NCBI GenBank assembly: GCA_902620895.1
Contig: CACNJU010000004.1
Coordinates: forward strand, 1-64,000
Direction of reading: 5' to 3'
From: an uncultured Prochlorococcus sp.
Lineage (GTDB): Bacteria > Cyanobacteriota > Cyanobacteriia > PCC-6307 > Cyanobiaceae
Length of the DNA stretch: 64,000 nucleotides
The first letter of the stretch is position 1. Each line of letters begins with the position of its first letter. Below the pieces are notes generated by a model that did not search any database, had not been told where the DNA came from, and saw nothing but the letters and a program-made list of their open reading frames with translations. Shown here one piece after another: positions 25,209 to 36,000 of this stretch. Made by a program: the position numbers and the translations under genes.

Positions 25209-26780
25209 ATGGAATTAACTCTTTGGACTTATGAAGGACCGCCACATGTTGGTGCTATGAGAATTGCCTCTTCAATGAAAGACATTCATTATGTGCTTCA
25301 TGCCCCCCAAGGAGATACATATGCAGATCTTCTCTTCACAATGATCGAGAGGAGGGGGCAAAGGCCTCCAGTAACTTACACAACTTTTCAGGCTAGAGAC
25401 CTTGGAGGCGATACAGCTGAATTAGTGAAGAAAAATATTAAGGAAGCGGTTGAACGATTCAAACCCAAAACTCTTTTAGTCGGAGAAAGTTGTACAGCAG
25501 AACTTATCCAGGACCAACCTGGAGCTCTTGCGAAAGGGATGGGATTTGATATGCCGATTGTGAATCTTGAATTACCTGCTTATAGCAAGAAAGAAAATTG
25601 GGGTGCCTCAGAAACCTTTTATCAATTAACAAGAACCCTTTTAAAAGAAAAAGTAAGCTATTCAGAGAAAATAAGTCCTCATAGGTGGAAGGAATTCGGG
25701 CGTAGACCAAAAGTCAATATACTTGGCCCTTCGTTACTAGGATTTAGATGCCGAGATGATGTAATCGAAATCCAACGCATACTTTCAGAGCAAGGAATAG
25801 ATACAAACGTAGTTGCTCCATTAGGTGCTAGTCCAGATGATATTGAAAGACTAATTGATGCTGAAATAAATATTTGTCTTTATCCAGAAATTGCGGAAGC
25901 ATCATGCGAATGGCTTAAACGGAACTTTGGAATGGAATATACAAACGCTATTCCAATTGGAATAAAAAATACAATCGAATTTATAAATGAAGTTCATAAG
26001 AAATTAGATCTTCCATTAACGAATAAAAAAGAATTAGAAAATAAATCAAAACTTCCTTGGTACTCAAAATCAGTTGACTCAAATTATCTGACTGGCAAAA
26101 GAGTTTTTATTTTTGGGGATGGAACACATGCAATTGCAGCAGCCAAAATTGCTAAGGAGGAATTAGGTTTTGAAGTAGTTGGTCTTGGAACATACAGCAG
26201 GGAGATGGCCAGGCAAGTAAGAGCTACTGCAAAAGATCTAAATATAGAAGCTCTGATAACTAACAATTATCTAGAAGTGGAAGATGCCATGAAAAAAGCA
26301 TCCCCTGAACTAGTTTTAGGGACCCAAATGGAAAGGCATAGTGCAAAAAGACTCGGGATTCCATGCTCAGTAATTAGTACTCCAATGCATGTTCAAGATG
26401 TCCCTGCAAGATATAGCCCTCAAATGGGATGGGAAGGAGCAAATGTAATTTTTGATGACTGGGTACATCCCCTAATGATGGGCTTAGAAGAGCATCTTAT
26501 TGATATGTTCAAACATGACTTTGAGTTTGTTGATGGTCATCAAAGCCATTTAGGACATACAGCGACAAATACAAAGGATATTTTAAATTGTGACGAAAAA
26601 AAAGAAAAAAATAGTAAAGAAGGAATTATCTGGACTGAGTCTGGCAGAGCTGAATTAACAAAAGTTCCATTTTTTGTAAGAGGTAAAGTTAAAACAAATA
26701 CTGAAAAATACGCAATATTGAGAGGAATTCCAGAGATAAGCGATGAAACTCTTTACGATGCCAAAGCATATTTCAGTTAA
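25209..26780 (+). CDS. chlB: Light-independent protochlorophyllide reductase subunit B
   Basis: ChlB pairs with ChlN in dark-operative protochlorophyllide reductase. The 523-residue protein starts [18 protein letters not shown]. It has Asp36 ([10 protein letters not shown]), the unusual fourth ligand of the NB cluster, plus the conserved [10 protein letters not shown] and the substrate-side region [20 protein letters not shown] (about 393-412). The C-terminal [20 protein letters not shown] segment is the family's small helical domain, which covers the substrate. A stem-loop (ATGAGT/ACTCAT) lies shortly after its stop codon, and chlL follows after 189 bp, so chlL may have its own promoter. Confidence 0.98.
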   Translation: MELTLWTYEGPPHVGAMRIASSMKDIHYVLHAPQGDTYADLLFTMIERRGQRPPVTYTTFQARDLGGDTAELVKKNIKEAVERFKPKTLLVGESCTAELIQDQPGALAKGMGFDMPIVNLELPAYSKKENWGASETFYQLTRTLLKEKVSYSEKISPHRWKEFGRRPKVNILGPSLLGFRCRDDVIEIQRILSEQGIDTNVVAPLGASPDDIERLIDAEINICLYPEIAEASCEWLKRNFGMEYTNAIPIGIKNTIEFINEVHKKLDLPLTNKKELENKSKLPWYSKSVDSNYLTGKRVFIFGDGTHAIAAAKIAKEELGFEVVGLGTYSREMARQVRATAKDLNIEALITNNYLEVEDAMKKASPELVLGTQMERHSAKRLGIPCSVISTPMHVQDVPARYSPQMGWEGANVIFDDWVHPLMMGLEEHLIDMFKHDFEFVDGHQSHLGHTATNTKDILNCDEKKEKNSKEGIIWTESGRAELTKVPFFVRGKVKTNTEKYAILRGIPEISDETLYDAKAYFS

Positions 26781-26808
26781 TTTTTACCAATAAACTATAA
26801 TTTAGTCA

Positions 26809-26826
26809 TGAGTATTTTCACTCATA
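26809..26826 (+). other. 6-bp stem-loop after chlB
   Basis: ATGAGT and ACTCAT flank a 6-base loop (ATTTTC) about 30 bases after the chlB stop. There is no clean U-tract, so it is a weak terminator or stability element at best. Confidence 0.35.
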
Positions 26827-26863
26827 ATTTAATAGATTTAATCCTAAAAATTCAGTTATAAGA

Positions 26864-26917
26864 ACATATTTCCCGCTTTTAATACAATTAAATACATATT
26901 TGTTTAGAAACATATTT
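26864..26917 (+). repeat. Three ACATATTT repeats upstream of chlL
   Basis: The octamer ACATATTT occurs at 26864, 26894 and 26910 within the 189-bp chlB-chlL spacer. The spacings are 30 and 16 bp. In this AT-rich background the repeats may be chance, but they could be regulator sites for chlL. Confidence 0.35.
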
Positions 26918-26969
26918 CATGTGTATTTACGCTGCAAGAATATAAATAATAATGTGTTTCAAGCTTTAA

Positions 26970-27857
<888 letters not shown>

Positions 27858-27863
27858 TCTAGA

Positions 27864-28874
27864 TTAATCTAATCCAACCAATTTGCTTGTTAGATCATAA
27901 GTTTGTTGAGAGGTCTTCGTATCAATTATTCTTTTTGACAACTTTTGAGAAAAAGCTTTTCTGCCAGTTTTTTGACGATTTCCCCAGCTCCAATGGACTG
28001 ATGGTTTAGCAAATTCTTTATAAGTTGCCACTTGTGCAACCCTCTCTCCTGCCAATCTTTGTGAAACATATCCTTTTGTTATGAATTTTTGAAATATAGG
28101 GAATAAGAATCTAAATAACCAAGGTGTATCTCTAAAAAGTTTTGTATCAGCAACACACCCAGGGTATAGAGAATTTACAATAATCTTGTCTGCAGGATAT
28201 CTTTTTGATAATTCCTGAACGGTCACCATATTACAAAGTTTACTATCCTTATAAGCCTTACCAGGTTTAAATTTCTTTCCATTCGCCATACTTATTGGAG
28301 ATAAAAAACCATTTTTGAATCCAGATAAATCTCCCAAATCAGCTGGGGCAGGGATGGGGATCCTTCCGCCAAGTTCTGAATAATTAGCGGTAACAGTCCC
28401 TAATACTGTGATTCTTGGCTTGAATACAGTTGATTTGCCATTTAAAATAATTTCTCTTTCAGAAGATAAAATATTTTCAATAAGAAGATTTATCATAAGA
28501 AAATGGCTAAAATGATTTACTGCCATAGAGTTTTCAAACCCCTGAGTAGATCTTTCAGGTTTTTTTAATCTTGGTTTATAAACCGCTGCATTACAAATAA
28601 GAGAATTTATTGGCTTTTTAAATCTTCCTAATATTTCATCGCAACCTTTTCTCACATCATCCAAGTTAGAGAGATCTATTTCTATAAAGTGAATATTTTT
28701 AACTTCCTCTGTTGTCAAGGATTCCTTAGCTATTTTTATAGCTCTTTTATTTGATCGATTAACAGCTATAACCTCCCATCCAAATCTTAATAGAGGTTTT
28801 AGAGTATTTAATCCAACTCCTGAAGTTGTTCCTGTTATTAGGACTAAACCCTTAATGTTCTTACTCACTAGCAA
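27864..28874 (-). CDS. por: Light-dependent protochlorophyllide oxidoreductase
   Basis: POR reduces the same D-ring double bond as ChlLNB but needs light and NADPH. The 336-residue SDR has the cofactor motif TGTTSGVG (14-21), NAAVYKP, and the catalytic Tyr208/Lys212 in AYKDSKLCNM. The RKAFSQKLS segment near the C-terminus and the TPWLFRFLFPIFQKFITKGY loop are specific to POR. The start is TTG at 28874, or GTG two codons later; no ATG is available before the fold. It ends the run psaM - small membrane protein - por on the minus strand. Confidence 0.97.
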   Translation of the reverse strand: MLVSKNIKGLVLITGTTSGVGLNTLKPLLRFGWEVIAVNRSNKRAIKIAKESLTTEEVKNIHFIEIDLSNLDDVRKGCDEILGRFKKPINSLICNAAVYKPRLKKPERSTQGFENSMAVNHFSHFLMINLLIENILSSEREIILNGKSTVFKPRITVLGTVTANYSELGGRIPIPAPADLGDLSGFKNGFLSPISMANGKKFKPGKAYKDSKLCNMVTVQELSKRYPADKIIVNSLYPGCVADTKLFRDTPWLFRFLFPIFQKFITKGYVSQRLAGERVAQVATYKEFAKPSVHWSWGNRQKTGRKAFSQKLSKRIIDTKTSQQTYDLTSKLVGLD

Positions 28875-28922
28875 AAAAGTTAATAGAAAAATGAAAATTA
28901 GAATGATTTAAAATCATCCTTA

Positions 28923-29270
28923 TCAACGCCATATTACTCTGATAATGTCCCTAGAAATTATTTGATCCTGATCCTTCATAAATCTTTGCTCACCTTCAGA
29001 AGAGAATAAATCATCAAACTTATTTGTTAAGACATTAAATCTATATTTTTCGTATAAAAACGAGTCTTTAATTTCCCTTAATCTGGTCAACCTTACTTTG
29101 GAACTATAGCCAAGTTTAATCAAGCTTATTATTGCTAGAAGGCAAAAACAAATTTTTATAATTAAAACAATTATTGATACAAAATTGTCCTGTTTCTGTT
29201 GTCTTTTTATAAATACAAACCTTAAATAATTTTTGTGAAAAATACTATTTTTATAAAAAGATTTTGACAA
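28923..29270 (-). CDS. Small single-pass membrane protein, function unknown
   Basis: The 115-residue protein starts with TTG. It has a basic N-terminus, one long membrane segment (about 29-53) and a C-terminal soluble part with a short heptad-like region (about 58-85), ending in EQRFMKDQDQIISRDIIRVIWR. That C-terminal motif looks conserved and is the kind seen in a small cyanobacterial family; the topology (one membrane segment then a short coiled coil) resembles FtsB/DivIC-type proteins, but I would not assign that. It lies between psaM and por on the same strand, 48 bp before por. Confidence 0.65.
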   Translation of the reverse strand: MSKSFYKNSIFHKNYLRFVFIKRQQKQDNFVSIIVLIIKICFCLLAIISLIKLGYSSKVRLTRLREIKDSFLYEKYRFNVLTNKFDDLFSSEGEQRFMKDQDQIISRDIIRVIWR

Positions 29271-29355
29271 ATTAAGTACTTGATATTTTTACTGAATAAA
29301 TCAATTCAGTCTAACTATATTATTACCTTATAAATTTTAAATTTTCTAATAGAAT

Positions 29356-29460
29356 TTAGTTCCTACCTAAACTAATTCCAAGTCTTAGTGCTAAAACTCC
29401 GGCATGCATAACAACTATGAGGCTTAATGCAATAAGATTTATTGTTTGAGTTGGTTCCAT
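29356..29460 (-). CDS. psaM: Photosystem I reaction centre subunit XII
   Basis: PsaM is a 30-residue class single-helix subunit at the trimer interface of photosystem I. The 34-residue frame reads [20 protein letters not shown] then [14 protein letters not shown], one hydrophobic helix with the family's ALRLG motif near the C-terminal end. The ATG is at 29460 and the stop at 29356. It is 85 bp upstream of the small membrane protein gene on the same strand. Its length makes it easy to miss in gene calling. Confidence 0.92.
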   Translation of the reverse strand: MEPTQTINLIALSLIVVMHAGVLALRLGISLGRN

Positions 29461-29597
29461 GTTTAAAAATTATTTTCTTTATTCTCCACCGAAAAGAGGA
29501 GATTTGAAACACTATTACAAAATGATGTTACGTAATTAACAAATTGAAAGAAAAAATTTATTGAAAATTATTATAAATAAAACTAGCAAAGTTAATT

Positions 29598-30317
29598 TTG
29601 GGAATAGAAAATCAGGGTTTAATTTTTTCGACGAATAATTTACCTGGATTTGATCAAATGGCTTTAGATTTAAATTCTTTAGATCAGACAATTTCAAATC
29701 CTGAAATAATTCTTTCATTGAGGTTCTACTATTGGACTGGGGATTGGATTTCAATTGGCTATCACCAAAAGGAAATTCCTCTACATTGGGAAAACTTATT
29801 ATCAAATGGGAAAATTAATATTGTTAGACGTCCATCTGGAGGGGGTGCTGTTCTGCATTCAGGCGGCATAACGTATGCATTAACATTTAAAAAAACTTAC
29901 TATAGAATCTTAAGTTATGAAATGGTTAATAATTGGTTAATTAAAAGTTTTAGAGAATTAGGTCTAAACTTACAATTTGGTAATTTACAAAAATCAAGCA
30001 TTAAAACAAATTGTTTTGGGACTTCATTAATTTCTGATTTAGTTGATCAGGATGGGTTTAAGAGAATAGGTAGTGCCCAATTTCGTAAAAAAGGTGCATT
30101 CCTTCAACATGGAGAGATTCAAACAAATCCTTCAAGAGATTTATGGTTCAAATTATTCAAAGAAGAAGCTCCACCAAAAGTAAATTTAAAACTAACAAAT
30201 GATGAAATAATTGAACATTTGAGAAATTCATTCATGCAAAATAAATCAGATATAAATTTCAAAAAAATTTTCATAGATAATAAAAAAATAGAAAATTTTA
30301 ATAACAAGAATTATTAA
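29598..30317 (+). CDS. Lipoate/octanoate ligase-like protein (BPL_LplA_LipB fold)
   Basis: The 239-residue protein is a lipoyl or biotinyl protein ligase relative. The characteristic RRPSGGGAVLHSGGITYAL (about 78-96) and the catalytic-lysine region KRIGSAQFRKKGAFLQHGEI (about 155-174) are both present, with Lys at the expected place. An N-terminal ALDLNSLDQT-like helix is also typical. It may be an octanoyltransferase of the LipM type or a lipoate ligase; the choice cannot be made from sequence. The start is TTG at 29598. Its stop overlaps that of the convergent site-2 protease gene by 4 bp. Confidence 0.85.
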   Translation: MGIENQGLIFSTNNLPGFDQMALDLNSLDQTISNPEIILSLRFYYWTGDWISIGYHQKEIPLHWENLLSNGKINIVRRPSGGGAVLHSGGITYALTFKKTYYRILSYEMVNNWLIKSFRELGLNLQFGNLQKSSIKTNCFGTSLISDLVDQDGFKRIGSAQFRKKGAFLQHGEIQTNPSRDLWFKLFKEEAPPKVNLKLTNDEIIEHLRNSFMQNKSDINFKKIFIDNKKIENFNNKNY

Positions 30318-31537
30318 AGATCTCCTTTCCGCTTCATTGAATTAATTATTTTTGGTAATTCAATTCCTAAGGGATAATGATTTTTAAAGTTAAATTTGTT
30401 AACAATATCTGAAGGCAAATTAAAACCTAATTTATTCAATACAAAGTTTCCAATTTTTGACCTATCAATTATCCCCAAAGGGATATCTGCAGCATTGAGA
30501 ACCAACAAAAAACCTTCATTTGTTTCTTCAAGTCTTTCTATAGTTCTCCATAATTTATCGTTATAAGATACACTTTCAAAACTATCGATTGGTTTCTTAA
30601 AATCTCCAACAAAGTTCCGTTCCCATTTTTTTAAAGAAACATTTTTTAAAATATTCTCATCAACAAAACCAGTCCATCTCCCATTATTCGTAACAAAAAC
30701 ATATTTATCTAATGCATCCTTTTTATTTTTTATTAATGTATTAAATTCTGATAAATTTGAATCGTATTCAATTTTTCTCAAAGGCTTTAATTTAATCTCA
30801 GAAACTTTACTAAATTTAAGTATGTTTTCAATTTTAAAAAATTGACTTTCAGATTTTGAAGAATTAACTCCAAACAAGCCCAAAAAAGAAAGAATAAAAC
30901 CAAAGTAAAAGTTAAATCTAAATAAACAAACTATCCCAAAAAATAAAACAAAAAAAGATAATAATAAATTAACTTTATTGAGAAAATTCCTTCCTTTATT
31001 TTTACTTCCTGAGAAATGCCAAATAATACTTTTTAATAAATTACCCCCGTCTAAAGAACCAATTGGAATCAAATTTAGGAAGCCTAAGAATAAATTAAAT
31101 ATACCCACTCTAGAAATTATATTAATTGCTATTTGTTCTTGAGATAAACTGTTATTACTTATTAATAGTAAGATAAATGCTGTAACAAAGCATAAAAGAG
31201 GTCTAACAATTGCGATTTTTATATTACCTAAAGCAGTTTGACAATACTTATCTATTTGTAAGATAGCTCCTAGAAAATAAAAAGTAATTTTTTTTATTTT
31301 TACACCCTGATTAAGAGAAACAAAAGTATGGAAAACCTCATGAAAAATAATTGAAGATAATAAGAAAAAAGAAGTTAAAAATCCTATAATCCAAGATTCT
31401 TTAATATTATAAATATCACCTGAAGTTAAATTTATCTGATTACTTATACTCCATGAGAATAAAAAGAGAATAGCAAACCAATAAGGATGAACTTTAAAGG
31501 GAATTCCCCATATTTTAAAAATTTGCCAACTTCTCAA
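30314..31537 (-). CDS. Site-2 protease family (M50) membrane metalloprotease with C-terminal CBS-like region
   Basis: This 407-residue membrane protease starts with TTG (MRSWQIFKIWGIPFKVHPYW). It has the zinc motif HEVFH (His66-Glu67-His70) in one helix and LDGGNLL in a later one, the pair that defines site-2 proteases. Six or so membrane segments fill the first 230 residues. The C-terminal 170 residues contain two repeats resembling CBS domains (DKYVFVTNNGRWTGFVDE and GFLLVLNAADIPLGIIDR), which often sense adenylates. Substrates could be anti-sigma factors or other membrane proteins. It is divergent from trpF. Confidence 0.9.
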   Translation of the reverse strand: MRSWQIFKIWGIPFKVHPYWFAILFLFSWSISNQINLTSGDIYNIKESWIIGFLTSFFLLSSIIFHEVFHTFVSLNQGVKIKKITFYFLGAILQIDKYCQTALGNIKIAIVRPLLCFVTAFILLLISNNSLSQEQIAINIISRVGIFNLFLGFLNLIPIGSLDGGNLLKSIIWHFSGSKNKGRNFLNKVNLLLSFFVLFFGIVCLFRFNFYFGFILSFLGLFGVNSSKSESQFFKIENILKFSKVSEIKLKPLRKIEYDSNLSEFNTLIKNKKDALDKYVFVTNNGRWTGFVDENILKNVSLKKWERNFVGDFKKPIDSFESVSYNDKLWRTIERLEETNEGFLLVLNAADIPLGIIDRSKIGNFVLNKLGFNLPSDIVNKFNFKNHYPLGIELPKIINSMKRKGDL

Positions 31538-31592
31538 AAATAATCTCCGCTATATTTAGCAATAATATTAATTTTACACATAGGCTAATCAT

Positions 31593-32249
31593 ATGCCCAA
31601 GAGGAATACTTTAATTAAAATTTGTGGCTTAACTTCAGAAGAACAAGCTCTTAAAATCGCAAAATTAGGAGCGCATGCGATCGGCATTATTTCAGTGGAA
31701 GAGTCGCCAAGATATATCTCAGCGGAAATTAAGAAAAATATTTTTACAACCTTAGAAAGGTTGTATCCAAAAATTGAGAGGGTATCAGTTGTACAAAATT
31801 GTCCAATAGACTTAATTATTAAAAATTTCTTAGGAAGCCCAAGTGAAACTATCATTCAATTACATGGAGATGAAGATATTGATTATTGTAAAAAAATAAG
31901 GGAAAAAATTCCCCATATTGGCTTATGGAAGGCTTTCAGAATAAAAACAGAAAAGGACATAGATAATATAAAACCTTTTGAGGATTTTGTAGATGCGATA
32001 CTACTTGATTCTTGGAATAAAGAAACTTACGGAGGTTCAGGAGAAAAAATAAATTCTATATATCTAAAAAATCTTCAATTTAGCAAACCTTGGTGGTTAG
32101 CCGGGGGAATATCAATTGAATGGATTGATGAAATCCTCACTGAAATCAAACCAGATGGATTAGATATTTCAAGTAGCATTGAGATATCTCCAGGTTTAAA
32201 AGATATAGCAAAAACAGAAGATCTTTTTAAGTTTTTAAAAAGAAATTAG
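31593..32249 (+). CDS. trpF: Phosphoribosylanthranilate isomerase
   Basis: TrpF isomerises phosphoribosylanthranilate in tryptophan synthesis. The 218-residue TIM barrel begins with KICGLTSEEQA, whose Cys is the general base, and has LHGDED, DAILLDSW with the catalytic Asp, GGSGEK, WWLAGGIS and GLDISSSIE with the phosphate-binding loop. All segments are in the expected order. It overlaps the stop of the convergent folE by 4 bp and is far from trpA in this window. Confidence 0.96.
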   Translation: MPKRNTLIKICGLTSEEQALKIAKLGAHAIGIISVEESPRYISAEIKKNIFTTLERLYPKIERVSVVQNCPIDLIIKNFLGSPSETIIQLHGDEDIDYCKKIREKIPHIGLWKAFRIKTEKDIDNIKPFEDFVDAILLDSWNKETYGGSGEKINSIYLKNLQFSKPWWLAGGISIEWIDEILTEIKPDGLDISSSIEISPGLKDIAKTEDLFKFLKRN

Positions 32250-32986
32250 TAATTATTGGTAGCGGACTGCTGTTTTACAAGCTCAAAGAATTCTTGTTTT
32301 AAACTTAAATCGTGTCTAAAATCCCCTCTTACTACAGAATTAATCATACTTGTATTTGGTTCTTTGACTCCCCTCCATTTCATACAATAATGTTGGGCCT
32401 TTACAATAATACCTAAACCTTTAGGTTCACAAAGTTTTTCGATTTCATCTGCAAGAATCATTACAGCTTCTTCTTGAATATGAGGTCTTGAAAAGACCCA
32501 ATCAGCAACTCTAGCGAATTTTGAAAGTCCTATAACTTTATTTCCAGGTTTAATACCTATCCAACACTCTCCAAGAATTGGAACTAAGTGATGTGAACAT
32601 GCAGATCTGACAGAAATTGGGCCAACTGTATAAATTTCATCCAGATTCTTGTCATTTGGGAAACTTGTAACTTTAGGTTGTTCATGATATCTGCCTTTAA
32701 AAACTTCATTTAAATACATTTTTGAAACTCTTTCAGCAGTTTCTTGGGTATTATGATCATTTTCAACATCTATTACGAGGGACTTAAGTAAGTCTTTAAC
32801 TCTTGAGGCAACTTCTTTTTCTAAAATTTCTAATTCTCCAGGATTTATATAATCAGAAATATTATCGTTAGCACTAAATCTTGTACCAGAATTCTTAATT
32901 CTGTCCCTAATAATTTCAGAGATCAATTTATTAGTAATCTGGTCGTCAAAGTTTCTAATATTATCGTTGGGTAATGTAGAGGTCAT
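32246..32986 (-). CDS. folE: GTP cyclohydrolase I
   Basis: FolE converts GTP to dihydroneopterin triphosphate, the first step of folate and pterin synthesis. The 246-residue protein has an N-terminal extension (about 1-60), the zinc-binding stretch SACSHHLVPILGECWIG (Cys and His ligands, about 131-147), the later ligand Cys in AQHYCMKWRGVK, and the family sequence KVIGLSKFARVADWVFSRPH. It forms decamers in known cases. Upstream lie 145 bp without a gene; a small GGGCT/AGCCC stem is in that spacer. It is convergent with trpF. Confidence 0.96.
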   Translation of the reverse strand: MTSTLPNDNIRNFDDQITNKLISEIIRDRIKNSGTRFSANDNISDYINPGELEILEKEVASRVKDLLKSLVIDVENDHNTQETAERVSKMYLNEVFKGRYHEQPKVTSFPNDKNLDEIYTVGPISVRSACSHHLVPILGECWIGIKPGNKVIGLSKFARVADWVFSRPHIQEEAVMILADEIEKLCEPKGLGIIVKAQHYCMKWRGVKEPNTSMINSVVRGDFRHDLSLKQEFFELVKQQSATNNY

Positions 32987-33131
32987 AAAATTTTTAACAG
33001 AAAATTGTATGCAACTTAATTAACTGTATCTTCTAAAAGCTTAATTGCTTATACACTATATCACATTCTCTTGTTCAATCGGGCTCAAAAAGCCCTAAAA
33101 AAAATCACTTTTTAAGTAAAGAAAAAAATGT

Positions 33132-33839
33132 TCAGAGAGCTCCTCCAGAAGGCATTAAAGTTAAGTCTTCAATCAGTTGTGATTCAGGTTTTTGAGCCAT
33201 ATATAGAATAGTATCTGATACTTCGCTTGAGGAGAGCATAGAAGTTCTATCAAAATCAGCATTGATAGATTCGGAATCCCAAAGAGGAGTATTTACTGAA
33301 CCTAAAGTTATTGTGCAGGCTCTGATTGAATTAGATCTCTCCTCTTCCCTCAAGCATTTAGTAAACATCGCTAATGCGGATTTTGAAATACAATATGCTC
33401 CCCATTGGGGGAATGCATTATAAGAAGCATGGCTACTCACGTTAATGACTAATCCACCATTTTTTCTCATTTGAGGAACAATTGATCTGCAAATTTGGAA
33501 AACACTTGTGAGATTTATTTGCATAGTTTGTTCCCATTGTTTCAAATCCATTTCAACTAAGGGGCCATTAAATGCGCAACCAGCATTATTTATCAAGACT
33601 GAAGGGCATCCATAATCCTCAATTGCTTTTTGAACACAATGCTCTATTTCTAGAGGATTAGATAAATCACATTGAACTAGGCTAATTTTTGATTTAGTAG
33701 TTAAAAGTTCTCTCTTTAGTTTCTCCATTAAATCCATATTCCTTGAAAGTAAGATTAAATCCCATCCAGCATTAGCAAAAGTAATTGCGGTGGATCTACC
33801 AATACCTTTCGTAGCGCCTGTAATAAAAACTAGTTTCAA
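33132..33839 (-). CDS. Short-chain dehydrogenase/reductase
   Basis: The enzyme is a classical SDR with the cofactor motif GATKGIG, the NNAG motif (INNAGCAFNG) and the catalytic set Ser-Tyr-Lys in NVSSHASYNAFPQWGAYCISK. The substrate is unknown; linkage to accA might suggest lipid metabolism but is not proof. The longest frame starts with an ATG at 33905, inside accA. I prefer the TTG at 33839, one base after the accA stop, since it gives 235 residues and starts right at the first strand (KLVFITGATKG). The ATG version would add 22 basic residues and a 65-bp overlap. Confidence 0.85.
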   Translation of the reverse strand: MKLVFITGATKGIGRSTAITFANAGWDLILLSRNMDLMEKLKRELLTTKSKISLVQCDLSNPLEIEHCVQKAIEDYGCPSVLINNAGCAFNGPLVEMDLKQWEQTMQINLTSVFQICRSIVPQMRKNGGLVINVSSHASYNAFPQWGAYCISKSALAMFTKCLREEERSNSIRACTITLGSVNTPLWDSESINADFDRTSMLSSSEVSDTILYMAQKPESQLIEDLTLMPSGGAL

Positions 33840-33840
33840 T

Positions 33841-34848
33841 TTATTCAGTTTTTTGGTGAATTTCACTATAAATCTCTTCAATATTATTTGCTTCGATAAA
33901 TTCACCTAAAACCCTAAACTTTTTGTATCTTTCCTCAATTAATTCATTTTCAGGCATCTGCAGTAAAGCATTAAGGTGTTTCTCTATAGCCTCTTTTAGT
34001 GTATTGCCGGCATCTAAAGGAGCCCAATTATTGCCGCCAGAAGGTTCTGGTAATACCTCATCTATTATCCCCAATTTAAGTAAATCTTTACCTGTAATTT
34101 TGAGTGCTGATGCAGCTTCTGGTGCCTTCGCCGCATCTCTCCACAAAATTGATGCACACGCTTCTGGACTAGCAACTGTATAAACACTATGTTCAAACAT
34201 TAGTAACCTATCGGCAACACCTATTCCAAGTGCACCTCCTGAACCTCCTTCTCCAATGACAGTAGCCACAATTGGGACTTTCAATCCAAACATCTCTCGT
34301 AGATTTCTTGCAATCGCTTCACCTTGACCCTGTTCTTCAGCTTTTAAACCAGCATAAGCTCCAGGAGTATCAATAAATGTAAGTATTGGTAAAGAGAATC
34401 TGTTTGCATGTTGCATTAATCTAAGAGCTTTTCTGTAACCTCCGGGTTTTGCCATCCCAAAGTTTCTTACTACATTTTCTTTTGTATCCCTTCCTTTCTG
34501 ATGCCCTAACATCAATACTGGTCTATTATTTATTGAACCTATCCCCCCAATTAGTGCCATATCATCGCCACCATTTCTGTCTCCATGTAATTCGATCCAG
34601 TCATCACAAAACATTTGAACAAAGTCTAAAGTGCTAGGTCTTTGAGGATGTCTAGCTACCTGAATCTTTTGTGCAGGGGTGAGCGATTTGAAAATTTCAT
34701 CTCTTCTCCTAGCAGCTAAGGTTTCAAGCTGTAAAAGCTGTTGGCTTACATCTACTTCTGAATCTCTAGCTAATTCTTTAATTTGCTCTATTTGTTTTTC
34801 AAGTTCAACAAGAGGCTTTTCAAAGTCCAGGAGGTAACGTTTAGCCAT
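33841..34848 (-). CDS. accA: Acetyl-CoA carboxylase carboxyltransferase subunit alpha
   Basis: AccA forms with AccD the carboxyltransferase that makes malonyl-CoA for fatty acid synthesis. The 335-residue protein has the usual N-terminal helical part ([32 protein letters not shown]) and the crotonase-like core: [54 protein letters not shown], and the oxyanion-hole region [16 protein letters not shown]. It follows aar 3 bp later on the same strand, so precursor supply and acyl-ACP reduction are probably co-transcribed. The next gene is an SDR, one base on or overlapping. Confidence 0.98.
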   Translation of the reverse strand: MAKRYLLDFEKPLVELEKQIEQIKELARDSEVDVSQQLLQLETLAARRRDEIFKSLTPAQKIQVARHPQRPSTLDFVQMFCDDWIELHGDRNGGDDMALIGGIGSINNRPVLMLGHQKGRDTKENVVRNFGMAKPGGYRKALRLMQHANRFSLPILTFIDTPGAYAGLKAEEQGQGEAIARNLREMFGLKVPIVATVIGEGGSGGALGIGVADRLLMFEHSVYTVASPEACASILWRDAAKAPEAASALKITGKDLLKLGIIDEVLPEPSGGNNWAPLDAGNTLKEAIEKHLNALLQMPENELIEERYKKFRVLGEFIEANNIEEIYSEIHQKTE

Positions 34849-34851
34849 AAT

Positions 34852-35892
34852 TTAGACAGTTAATACTTTGGGCTGTTTATCAAGTCCAATAGCAGAAAAA
34901 CCATGTTTTAAAGAAGCTGCTCCAATAAATTCCATCTTTTCAAGAGAAATGTTATTTCTTCCCCAACTAAAGTTGGTATGACACTTTTCAAATTCTAAAA
35001 TCATAGCTTCTGCAAAGCAAGCAAACATCTCTCTCTGAGGGTTTTGCATCTCTGCAAGTTCCATCATTTTCCAGCCAATATCATTGAAAAACTCTACTAT
35101 ACCTCCTTTTAATACATGAATATTTTCGCCTTGAAATTTCTCATCAAGATTTTTGGGGTATCCACCATCAATCATTAAACATGGTTTTTTTAAGTTATCA
35201 GTATCTATCTCAATAGTTTTAGGCATACTTGCTACCCATACAACAATATCGGCTTGAGGTAATGCCTCATCTAAAGTTGCTATGGTGCCACCATCTAATT
35301 CTTTTTGTAATAAAGCTAGTGGTTCTTGTTGTCTTGCGACCATAAGAAGTTCAGAAATACCGGTTTTATTTATAAGCCATCTACAAACAGCACTGCCTAT
35401 ATCCCCTGTAGCACCAATAACAGCAACAGTTGCTTGTTTAAGGTCTATCCCAATACGTGGTGCATTTATTTCTAGTTGCCTACAAATAACCCAGGCTGTA
35501 TGAGTATTGCCAGTAGTAAACCTTTCCCATTCTAATGAAGTATTTCTGATTTGTTTATGCTGAAGAAGATTAAAATTCTCAAAAATAATAGAAGTAAATC
35601 CACCTAAAGCTGTAATGTTAATCCCTTTTTTTTGAGCTAGTTCCATAGCATTTAATACTTTTCTTCTTGCCGTTTTAAACCTAGAAAGCATTTCAGGAAC
35701 AAAGCAAGAATCTATATAAGAACCTTCAATATATATTCCAGTGGCACTCTTAACTTCAACATTTTCAACCAACTGTGGAGGAGCTGTACACCAAACATCC
35801 AAGTCTCCAGCAGCAATATGATCAAAGCCAAGCATCGAAGCTTTTCTTTTCGCATCTTCAAAACTGGTTGAGTGGCCAATTAACCCAAACAT
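34852..35892 (-). CDS. aar: Long-chain acyl-[acyl-carrier-protein] reductase
   Basis: AAR reduces fatty acyl-ACP to fatty aldehyde with NADPH, the first step of cyanobacterial alkane synthesis. The 346-residue protein starts [20 protein letters not shown]. It has the active-site Cys region (about residue 290, [15 protein letters not shown]) and the Rossmann motif [18 protein letters not shown] (about 155-172); family length is about 340. The partner ado is the next gene upstream, separated by 108 bp; such aar/ado neighbours are normal. accA follows at 3 bp. Confidence 0.97.
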   Translation of the reverse strand: MFGLIGHSTSFEDAKRKASMLGFDHIAAGDLDVWCTAPPQLVENVEVKSATGIYIEGSYIDSCFVPEMLSRFKTARRKVLNAMELAQKKGINITALGGFTSIIFENFNLLQHKQIRNTSLEWERFTTGNTHTAWVICRQLEINAPRIGIDLKQATVAVIGATGDIGSAVCRWLINKTGISELLMVARQQEPLALLQKELDGGTIATLDEALPQADIVVWVASMPKTIEIDTDNLKKPCLMIDGGYPKNLDEKFQGENIHVLKGGIVEFFNDIGWKMMELAEMQNPQREMFACFAEAMILEFEKCHTNFSWGRNNISLEKMEFIGAASLKHGFSAIGLDKQPKVLTV

Positions 35893-36000
35893 TTAAAATT
35901 TATAAATGGTTTCCATATGATGTTATGAACAATAGCATAGAGATACCTACTTAAATAGGAATGATAAATTATTAATATTCCTTATTAAGAAGAAATAAAA

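Noticed and set aside
33081-33095. GGGCT-CAAAA-AGCCC stem-loop between the SDR gene and folE
   Set aside because: It looks like a terminator, but the run of A follows on the plus strand (no plus-strand gene ends there), and on the minus strand the T-run precedes the stem rather than following it. Left as an unexplained stem.
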